A stretch of DNA of 6,990 nt from Gammaproteobacteria bacterium. Its GTDB lineage: Bacteria > Pseudomonadota > Gammaproteobacteria > Pseudomonadales > UBA3067. Shown one piece after another: positions 1 through 5,641 of this stretch. Below the pieces are notes generated by a model, which saw only the letters and a list, made by a program, of their open reading frames with translations, was not told where the DNA came from and did not search any database. The stretch is from NCBI GenBank assembly GCA_019090565.1, contig JAHRVS010000114.1, positions 1 through 6,990 on the forward strand. Direction: 5' to 3'. How positions within the stretch are numbered: the first letter of the stretch is position 1; each line of letters begins with the position of its first letter. Both the position numbers and the translations under genes were made by a program.

Positions 1-1418
1 TCATTGCCCAGTCCACAGCCGTTGCGCTTTCCCACCAGCTATTTGACGGTGTCATTTTACTCGGCACGTGTGACAAAATTGTACCCGGCTTATTAATGGG
101 TGCGCTGCAATTTGGCCATCTACCGGTGATATTTATTCCCTCCGGCCCCATGGAAACGGGGCAAGCCAATGAGAAAAAAGCCCTTGCCCGGCAGCTATTC
201 GCCGAAGGAAAACTCAGTAAAGCGGAGCTACTTGTATCAGAACAAAAATCCTACCACAGCCCTGGAACCTGTACCTTTTATGGCACGGCCAATACCAACC
301 AGCTCCTGCTGGAAGTCATGGGTTTTCAATTACCAGGCACCACCTTTTTAAACCCCTCACATAACTTACGGCCTACCATCAACAACACCGCGGCAAAGCA
401 AATTCTCCGCCTCACAAAACGAAGTAATCGCTACACCCCCATTGGCCTACAAATCAATGAAAAGTGTTTAGTCAATGCGATGGTGGCCTTGCTTGCAACC
501 GGGGGGTCAACCAATCTAACCATTCACCTTATCGCTATTGCACGTTGCGCAGGTTATGAGGTGAACTGGCAGGATTTTTCACTTCTCAGTGAGGTGGTCC
601 CCCTATTAACCCGGGTTTATCCCAATGGCGAAGCGGACATCAATCAATTTGAGGCAGCCGGTGGCATTGGCCAAATTATTAACCAACTATTAAACGGTAA
701 TTATCTCCATAATGAGGTGGATACGCTTTTAGGCCATGGCTTAGAAAAATTATTACAACATCCTAGCGCAAATAGAAGCGGCGAGCTTAACTGGCAAGAT
801 ACCCCTCAGACATTGCCACCCCAAACAATAATAAGCCCCGTAGACCAACCCTTCTCCAAAAATGGCGGGCTTAAATTATTGACCGGGAATCTAGGGCGAG
901 CCATTGTAAAAGTGTCTGCTGTGGCTCCTGAGCACCGCTCCATTAAGGCCCCAGCTATCGTTTTCAATGATCAGAATGACGTGCTCACTGCATTTAAAGC
1001 AGGAAAACTTAATAAGCATTTCGTCGCGGTAGTGCGCTTTCAGGGGCCAAAGGCCAATGGCATGCCAGAGCTCCACAAGCTCACCCCGTTTCTTTCGTCC
1101 CTACAAAAGCAGGGCTATAACGTCGCACTGCTGACTGATGGCCGCATGTCAGGCGCATCAGGCAAGGTGCTTGCCGCTATTCATATTTGCCCAGAAGCAC
1201 GTGACCAAGGGCTAATAGCAAAAATAGAAACCGGTGATACCATTGAAATTGATGCGAATAAGGGCAGCATGACTCTTCATCAGAGCACTAGCATATTGGA
1301 TCAGCGAAAACCGGCCCGCTTTGTGGAAAAAGAAAATTTCACAAGTGGCCAAAGGCTTTTCAGCGCCGCAAGACGTAACGTATCAAGTGCTGAAACTGGC
1401 GCCCTGTCATTATTTTAA
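1..1418 (+). CDS. edd: 6-phosphogluconate dehydratase, 5'-truncated by the window edge
   Basis: Edd dehydrates 6-phosphogluconate to 2-keto-3-deoxy-6-phosphogluconate (KDPG), the first committed step of the Entner-Doudoroff pathway, in the cytoplasm. The first complete codon is at 3, and 471 residues are visible before the TAA at 1416-1418. Both IlvD/Edd family signatures are present: CDKIVPGLLMGA (visible residues 23-34) and ALLTDGRMSGAS (375-386), whose serine 383 matches the proposed catalytic base of the family. Cys23 (GTCDK) and Cys90 (GTCTFYGTAN) are 67 residues apart, the same spacing I recall for the two Fe-S cysteines of E. coli Edd. This suggests about 130 residues lie outside the window, giving a full length near 600 aa. 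The TGGSTN motif is at 166-171. The YGTAN context and the adjacent eda gene favour Edd over the paralogue IlvD. The reading frame is intact with no frameshift. The true start is not visible. Confidence 0.97.
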   Translation, partial: IAQSTAVALSHQLFDGVILLGTCDKIVPGLLMGALQFGHLPVIFIPSGPMETGQANEKKALARQLFAEGKLSKAELLVSEQKSYHSPGTCTFYGTANTNQLLLEVMGFQLPGTTFLNPSHNLRPTINNTAAKQILRLTKRSNRYTPIGLQINEKCLVNAMVALLATGGSTNLTIHLIAIARCAGYEVNWQDFSLLSEVVPLLTRVYPNGEADINQFEAAGGIGQIINQLLNGNYLHNEVDTLLGHGLEKLLQHPSANRSGELNWQDTPQTLPPQTIISPVDQPFSKNGGLKLLTGNLGRAIVKVSAVAPEHRSIKAPAIVFNDQNDVLTAFKAGKLNKHFVAVVRFQGPKANGMPELHKLTPFLSSLQKQGYNVALLTDGRMSGASGKVLAAIHICPEARDQGLIAKIETGDTIEIDANKGSMTLHQSTSILDQRKPARFVEKENFTSGQRLFSAARRNVSSAETGALSLF

Positions 1419-1422
1419 TTAC

Positions 1423-1450
1423 TTGAGCGACTTAATGGCGCTTGTATGAT
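1423..1450 (+). promoter_or_regulatory. Possible sigma-70-type promoter for eda
   Basis: TTGAGC (1423-1428, four of six matches to the -35 consensus) is followed after 16 bp by TATGAT (1445-1450, five of six matches to the -10 consensus). It starts 5 bp after the edd stop codon and would begin transcription near 1457, about 80 nt ahead of eda. In E. coli, eda is known to be transcribed both with edd and from its own promoters, so an internal promoter is plausible. This is a consensus match read by eye. No convincing HexR-type palindrome was seen in the gap. Confidence 0.4.
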
Positions 1451-1468
1451 CCAACTGAGGTTTTTAGG

Positions 1469-1528
1469 ATGATGCAGGCATCACAAGAAACAAACCCTTT
1501 TAGGGTTGCACGGGAATTTTTACGATAA
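1469..1528 (+). CDS. Possible 19-codon leader ORF upstream of eda
   Basis: An ATG at 1469 (with a second ATG at 1472) opens a short frame encoding MMQASQETNPFRVAREFLR and ending in TAA at 1526-1528. A GAGG at 1457-1460 lies 8 nt upstream and could serve as a ribosome-binding site. The stop codon shares its last base with the AAGGAGG of eda, so ribosomes finishing here would stop on top of the eda initiation region. That geometry fits translational coupling or a leader peptide. The frame is short enough to be chance, and I recognise no family. A six-base-pair inverted repeat (AACCCT at 1493-1498, AGGGTT at 1502-1507, loop TTT) lies inside it. Confidence 0.25.
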   Translation: MMQASQETNPFRVAREFLR

Positions 1529-1653
1529 AGGAGGCGTCATGCAGTCCATCACTCAGGTCATGCGCGGGCACAAACCCGTGATAGCAGTGGTGACCATTGT
1601 TCACCCTGCTCATGCGCTATCAATCGCAAAGGCGCTGAATAAAGGAGGCGTCA
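1525..1653 (+). repeat. 15-base exact repeat: eda ribosome-binding region copied inside eda
   Basis: ATAAAGGAGGCGTCA occurs at 1525-1539 (the eda Shine-Dalgarno through the A of its ATG) and again at 1639-1653 inside eda, 114 bp (38 codons) downstream and in the same frame. The internal copy encodes NKGGVS. Read in the open frame upstream of the ATG, the first copy would give DKGGVM. The internal copy is a strong Shine-Dalgarno-like sequence inside a coding region, but no ATG, GTG or TTG start follows it at a usable distance. Confidence 0.7.
1528..1534 (+). promoter_or_regulatory. Strong Shine-Dalgarno that sets the eda start
   Basis: AAGGAGG is a near-perfect anti-16S match and ends 4 nt before the ATG at 1539. 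It lies inside the longer open frame that could begin with TTG at 1506, so it argues that translation starts at 1539 and not at the upstream TTG. Confidence 0.8.
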
Positions 1654-2174
1654 GCATCCTCGAATTCACCCTGCGCAACAAACATGGATTGGATGCGATA
1701 AAAATAGTTCGCGAAGAAATGCCTGATCTCTGTGTCGGGGCTGGCACCCTTATCAAGCCTGCTCAATTCGCAACGACAAAGAAAGCCGGCGCGCAATTCT
1801 CGGTGAGCCCCGGCCTAACGCCCGCTCTAATCAGGGCCGCATCCGACCAGCAAACCCCCTACCTACCAGGGGCGACAACGCCCTCTGAAATAATGATAGG
1901 CATTGAAAATGGCTTCAGTGTTTTGAAATTTTTTCCTGCACAAAGCAGCGGGGGCCTCAACTTCATCAAAGACCTAGCAGGGCCCTTTCCCGAAGTGAAA
2001 TTTTGTCCAACCGGAGGGGTCGACGAATCTAATATTCATCGATACTTGTCTACTGACAATGTTTTGTGCGCAGGAACCAGCTGGTTAACACCCCAAAAAC
2101 TTGTTCAAGAAGAAAACTGGGAGGAATTAACCCGACGCGCTCGTATAATGACTAAAAGTCTCGCTGTGATTTAA
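1539..2174 (+). CDS. eda: KDPG aldolase (2-dehydro-3-deoxyphosphogluconate aldolase)
   Basis: Eda is a cytoplasmic class I aldolase that cleaves KDPG into pyruvate and glyceraldehyde-3-phosphate, the second Entner-Doudoroff step. From the ATG at 1539 it is 211 aa, close to the ~213 aa usual for the family. The Schiff-base lysine is Lys130 in VLKFFPA, the general acid/base glutamate is Glu42 in LEFTLR, and Arg46 of the same motif is a substrate-binding residue. PTGGV (157-161) forms a phosphate-binding loop, and GTSWL (179-183) is the C-terminal motif, more often seen as GGSWL. The frame is open back to a TTG at 1506, but the strong AAGGAGG at 1528-1534 and the family length both favour 1539. 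It follows edd by 120 bp, the usual pairing, and may also have its own promoter. It converges on the next gene with a 7-bp gap. Confidence 0.97.
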   Translation: MQSITQVMRGHKPVIAVVTIVHPAHALSIAKALNKGGVSILEFTLRNKHGLDAIKIVREEMPDLCVGAGTLIKPAQFATTKKAGAQFSVSPGLTPALIRAASDQQTPYLPGATTPSEIMIGIENGFSVLKFFPAQSSGGLNFIKDLAGPFPEVKFCPTGGVDESNIHRYLSTDNVLCAGTSWLTPQKLVQEENWEELTRRARIMTKSLAVI

Positions 2175-2181
2175 CCGGCCA

Positions 2182-2877
2182 TCAGTACCAATCACCCACT
2201 TTTTTAACAATGAAATCTCTCACCTCATCGATATACCGAAGGTTCTCTTCAGCAAGATAAAACTCGATAACAACGTCATCCACAAACACATAGCTATTAC
2301 AAACCGTAAAGGCTTCAGACTTTTGAAAGGTTTTTGAATGCTGTTTACAGCGTGCTACCCAAAAGTCGAAGGAGTTGCTGGGTAGCGGGGTTTTCTCTGC
2401 AGGGTTTTGTTTTAGCACTGTCCAGGTTTTTTGAGATAAAGGGTTGCGGTACACAAGGAAGAAATCACCTTTTCGCACGACCTGACGGTTCTGATAAGGC
2501 CCCGTACCTCGCCACAAGGTAGAATAACGCTGCGAGTCCTCCAGTACTTCAATTTTGTCTGCGCTCCAAACTCGAATTAATCCTTTAATATTTCTGGGTA
2601 TACCATTTTGCCCAACCTCATAGTCGGAAATATTGTTACGCAGCTCTTCTTCGCTAATAACAAATACGGCAATGTCTTGGCTTTGGAATTGACTGGTAAA
2701 CCAACGTACCGATAAATTCATAAACCCGCTAGGGCCGTATTCTGCGGGGATAAAAAAATGGTGTGGCCCAATTCGAATGTCATTCTCTCCCGCAAAAGAG
2801 TAGATAGAAGATAAAACATAAGCACTGCTAGCAAGCAACAGAATCGCTACTGCAGCGTAAATTCGTCTTCTCATCAT
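2182..2877 (-). CDS. Unrecognised membrane-anchored or secreted protein, 231 aa
   Basis: I do not recognise the family. The N-terminus is MMRRR followed by a hydrophobic stretch (residues ~6-28), which is a signal peptide or single membrane anchor with a basic n-region. The rest (~30-231) is mixed polar sequence with alternating hydrophobic residues, so probably a beta-rich domain in the periplasm. Two cysteines, Cys177 and Cys193, fall in that exported part and could form a disulfide. The C-terminal ~40 residues (VDDVVIEFYLAEENL onward) look like a strand and a helix that close the domain. An AGGGG lies 4-5 nt before the first of two tandem ATG codons, supporting the start at 2877. It is the last gene of the - strand group, 75 bp after the spermidine-synthase-like gene, and converges with eda. 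A role in the same envelope process is inferred from position only. Confidence 0.8.
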   Translation of the reverse strand: MMRRRIYAAVAILLLASSAYVLSSIYSFAGENDIRIGPHHFFIPAEYGPSGFMNLSVRWFTSQFQSQDIAVFVISEEELRNNISDYEVGQNGIPRNIKGLIRVWSADKIEVLEDSQRYSTLWRGTGPYQNRQVVRKGDFFLVYRNPLSQKTWTVLKQNPAEKTPLPSNSFDFWVARCKQHSKTFQKSEAFTVCNSYVFVDDVVIEFYLAEENLRYIDEVRDFIVKKVGDWY

Positions 2878-2937
2878 TATTCCCCTAAGGACAGCTTCAA
2901 AAATGGCCTTTATTTAAAACTAACCTTAATACACCCT

Positions 2938-2952
2938 TGAGTGAATCACTCA
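2938..2952 (-). other. Small inverted repeat directly after the synthase gene stop codon
   Basis: TGAGTG (2938-2943) and CACTCA (2947-2952) form a six-base-pair stem with a 3-base loop, starting at the base after the TAA of the spermidine-synthase-like gene. On the - strand it is followed by AAGGGTG, with no U-run, so it is not a standard intrinsic terminator for that gene. On the + strand a TTATTTTT follows, but no gene points that way. It could be an mRNA-processing or stabilising hairpin between two cotranscribed genes, or chance. Confidence 0.35.
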
Positions 2953-4656
2953 TTATTTTTCAATCACTCCCTCTCTCACTGACCAAGCTTCGTGATGATA
3001 GCGATAAAGCCGGTGGCTTCCCAGTTTGTTTACCTCAATGTCGCTTAGCCCTGAAAAAAAGTCTGCTGAAAACTCAAAAGCTGCCAGCATCAAGCCTTTG
3101 GTTACCCACTCGTCAGCAACGGGTAGGCGTGAAGGTAATGCTTTGAGGCGCGCTGAAGGCGATCGGCCCATTTTTGTGGCAATTGTCCAACCCCACTCAC
3201 CAAAGCTAGGAACATTCTGATGATATTGTTCTACCGACGTAAACCCCGCAGAACGAATGGTTTTCCCGATGCTAAGAAAGGCTTTTTTTGCGTGATAGGG
3301 AGACGTTGACTGCACCGTCATTACACCGTCTCCTGCCAAAAGAAAGCCTAAACGGGAGTAAAAGTGGTCGCTATAAAGCTTGTTGAGATCAGGGTGACTT
3401 GGATCAGGAAGGTCCACAATAATGACATCGTAAATATGGCCTTCATCAAGCAAACGATCAATTTCAATAAAGGCATCACCGGAAATCACGTTCACATTTG
3501 GTTTAGAAAGCGCGCCTTCATTCAGTGCCAAGAGTGCTTGCTGGAAATCAGGCAACACTTTACTGTCTCCGCTACTACCCTTGAAGAATTGCAATAGCTG
3601 GTTATCGAGGTCAACCAAGGTGACTTTTTTAGGTTGCCAATGAAGAACATCTCTTAACGCTAAGCCATCGCCCCCACCAATTATAAGAATGTTGTCATGC
3701 CTGGCCGATGTCAGCATCGCAGGGTAGACCAACATGCTGTGGTAAATCCCCTCATCGCTGGAGGAAAATTGCAAGCGGCCATTAATATATAGGCTGTAAA
3801 TGGGTGCTTGATTTTTCATGCTTCGTTCAGTAATAGAGAAGTGCTGGTAGTTGGTTGACTCACTGTGAACGACATTGTCTTTGTACAGCACGTTGCTCAT
3901 GTCCGTTAGCATATCTTCACCTAGAGCAAACAGGAGCACCACCATGACGCTGACTAATAAGTGGGCAAACAACAATAATACTGGCGCAGCAATAAAAGAC
4001 CAATAGCGGAATAGGAAAAATAAACCGGCCAGCAAGTTAGCCGATGCAGTGAGAGATGCGGCCATCGTAATGTCCACACGCAGCATGAATAACACCCAAA
4101 TTGCAGCGCCAATGCCCGCGCCGATGTAATCGACACCGTAAATCATGCCCGTATTATGCTGAAGATGCTCTTTATGCAGTAATTCTCTGACTCTTGCTAT
4201 GAGAGGTATTTCTAAGCCAAGCAGAAAGCCCAGTATAAAGCCAACCACATAAGGAAAGATTTCCACCAGGTTTTCGCTAAGGGTAATGAAAGCGCCACTA
4301 ACACCCATATCAAAGGGCAAGCTATACGCATCAGCAATCGCCTGGGGCAATAAAACCACCGCACCCACCACCGAAGCGATCACCAGAACACTGCCCGCAC
4401 CCACAGCCGCCACAAGCACTTCCAGGTAAGCAAAGGCAGTAAATGGCGATTTGAAATACTTTGCGGAAAAAGAGCCAACCCCCATGGCAACAATCATAAT
4501 ACCAATCATGCCGTAAATAGCGGTTTCTACAGACCCAAGAATACGGCCCGCGTAATGGGATAGCAGGTATTCGTAGATAAGGCCGCAGCCTGCCAACACC
4601 CCCATGATCAGTATCAAACTGAGGTCATGCAGCAGTTTATTGCTGAATTTAATCAT
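2953..4656 (-). CDS. Membrane-anchored spermidine-synthase-like aminopropyltransferase
   Basis: This is a 567-aa fusion of a polytopic membrane domain (~12-246) and a polyamine-synthase domain (~255-500). I count hydrophobic segments near 12-33, 43-63, 74-103, 131-153, 172-193, 195-216 and 219-246. The enzyme domain shows family motifs in order: INGRLQ with DEGIYHSM (291-308), where canonical SpeE has NGxxQ and DExxYHEM; GGGDG (327-331), the dcSAM-binding loop; VDLD (348-351); GDA (393-395); and VDLPDP (414-419), whose Asp415 and Asp418 align with the catalytic and amine-binding aspartates. Canonical enzymes read DSSDP followed by a G-P loop; here SHPDLNKLYS follows, so the acceptor may not be putrescine. 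A C-terminal tail (~500-567) is extra. It lies 59 bp after the DUF350 gene. No clear Shine-Dalgarno precedes the ATG, but an in-frame TAA shortly upstream rules out an earlier start. Family membership is clear; substrate and membrane orientation are unknown. Confidence 0.9.
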   Translation of the reverse strand: MIKFSNKLLHDLSLILIMGVLAGCGLIYEYLLSHYAGRILGSVETAIYGMIGIMIVAMGVGSFSAKYFKSPFTAFAYLEVLVAAVGAGSVLVIASVVGAVVLLPQAIADAYSLPFDMGVSGAFITLSENLVEIFPYVVGFILGFLLGLEIPLIARVRELLHKEHLQHNTGMIYGVDYIGAGIGAAIWVLFMLRVDITMAASLTASANLLAGLFFLFRYWSFIAAPVLLLFAHLLVSVMVVLLFALGEDMLTDMSNVLYKDNVVHSESTNYQHFSITERSMKNQAPIYSLYINGRLQFSSSDEGIYHSMLVYPAMLTSARHDNILIIGGGDGLALRDVLHWQPKKVTLVDLDNQLLQFFKGSSGDSKVLPDFQQALLALNEGALSKPNVNVISGDAFIEIDRLLDEGHIYDVIIVDLPDPSHPDLNKLYSDHFYSRLGFLLAGDGVMTVQSTSPYHAKKAFLSIGKTIRSAGFTSVEQYHQNVPSFGEWGWTIATKMGRSPSARLKALPSRLPVADEWVTKGLMLAAFEFSADFFSGLSDIEVNKLGSHRLYRYHHEAWSVREGVIEK

Positions 4657-4715
4657 TGGGGTAAGACGCTTTTATTTATTCAAAAGGAAGTGCGGAGGCA
4701 TGTATGAAATAGCTG

Positions 4716-5618
4716 CTAATTGAATAAGGAAAGCATGACCAAGGCAATCGCAACGTAGATAGAACCTTCTATCGTGCCCACTGCGATGTTTTTTTGATGG
4801 TCCACCTCTTCAATCACATCGACCCCAGCTAAAATGACCTTGCGTGCCATAAATGACAAAAAAGACAGCAGTATCGAAAATATTATGGTTAAGATTAACC
4901 AACCTGCCACCGCCGCTACAAGTTGTTCCTCGTTATAAATAATTAAGCCAGATGCCGCTGACATCACCAGTGCAACACCTATAAGATGCCCCAAGTACCG
5001 CAAGGCGATAGCAATATTTCCTGAACGAAAAGCTTCTTGCAAGCAGCCATCAGGATGACGTTTCTCATAAACAAACAAACGAAACCGAGTTACGCCAGCC
5101 AATAAAATTTGTACCAATACGAAGGCGATAAGCACGACAATAAAACCCATAATTGAGGCGCTTTCTACCCACAGCATGACCGCCCTTAATACGAGACCCG
5201 TTGCCAAGGTGTTGGCAACGTCCACAAAGGCCGCTGCCAGATTACCCTTTTTTATTTCATCTTGTAACGGAATACCCGTCAGGACGAGCTTATCTTGAAT
5301 TATGCGCCCGGCTTTTATTAGCACAACACCCAGCACCCCATAGGCAAGCACCATCGTACTTTCCGTTAGGAGATCGTCTGCGGCTTCGCCAGAAAGCACC
5401 CCTGTCAGCATAAATGCCAGGGCCAAAACTCCGCCAGAAAATGATAAACCAAAAGCCAAATTATCGCGCTCTGCAAGCTCGGACGTAGCATGGACATTCG
5501 CCACCAAGCCATAAAAAAAGCGCAACGCAGTAATTAAAAAAACAGCAATAAACAAATCAACAAAAAGCACGCTAAAAAGCCAACGGTCGACGCCTGTTAA
5601 TAAAAAATACTCACTCAT
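4716..5618 (-). CDS. DUF350 family integral membrane protein (YjfL-like, two DUF350 units)
   Basis: A 300-aa protein with eight likely membrane helices (about 14-37, 57-77, 86-104, 128-150, 155-178, 203-227, 232-256, 279-299). The sequence shows a four-fold repeat: an acidic residue, four or five residues, then Asn and an A-x-(A/G) stretch, at Asn53, Asn126, Asn201 and Asn277, spaced 73, 75 and 76 residues. Each motif precedes a helix. Basic loops (KAGRIIQDK, RFRLFVYEKRH, ARK) put these motifs on the cytoplasmic side with both termini outside. This matches two tandem DUF350 domains; E. coli YjfL is a smaller relative. The molecular function of DUF350 is not established. The family is often found near YjfC-type glutathionylspermidine-synthase-like ligases and polyamine enzymes, and here it sits between a lipoprotein (23 bp upstream) and a spermidine-synthase-like gene. 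The Shine-Dalgarno is weak (GGATAAG). Confidence 0.85.
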   Translation of the reverse strand: MSEYFLLTGVDRWLFSVLFVDLFIAVFLITALRFFYGLVANVHATSELAERDNLAFGLSFSGGVLALAFMLTGVLSGEAADDLLTESTMVLAYGVLGVVLIKAGRIIQDKLVLTGIPLQDEIKKGNLAAAFVDVANTLATGLVLRAVMLWVESASIMGFIVVLIAFVLVQILLAGVTRFRLFVYEKRHPDGCLQEAFRSGNIAIALRYLGHLIGVALVMSAASGLIIYNEEQLVAAVAGWLILTIIFSILLSFLSFMARKVILAGVDVIEEVDHQKNIAVGTIEGSIYVAIALVMLSLFN

Positions 5619-5641
5619 GACGATGCTTATCCATTTGGGGG

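Noticed and set aside
891..1076. - strand ORF inside edd
   Set aside because: Antisense to conserved edd coding sequence, with no ribosome-binding site and no recognisable features.
1..1418. Dihydroxy-acid dehydratase (IlvD) as the identity of the first gene
   Set aside because: The GTCTFYGTAN motif, the spacing of the two cysteines and the adjacent eda gene all point to Edd.
1493..1507. Inverted repeat AACCCT-TTT-AGGGTT as an intrinsic terminator between edd and eda
   Set aside because: The stem is only six base pairs, half of it AT-rich at the ends, and it is followed by GCACGGG rather than a U-run. It may be a weak structure but not a supported terminator.
1506..1538. Upstream TTG start for eda adding 11 residues
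   Set aside because: The strong AAGGAGG lies within this extension and is spaced for the ATG at 1539; the shorter product also matches the usual family length.
2938..2960. Hairpin plus T-run as a + strand terminator
   Set aside because: The T-run follows the hairpin on the + strand, but no + strand gene ends here; eda ends about 760 bp earlier and the intervening DNA is coding on the other strand.
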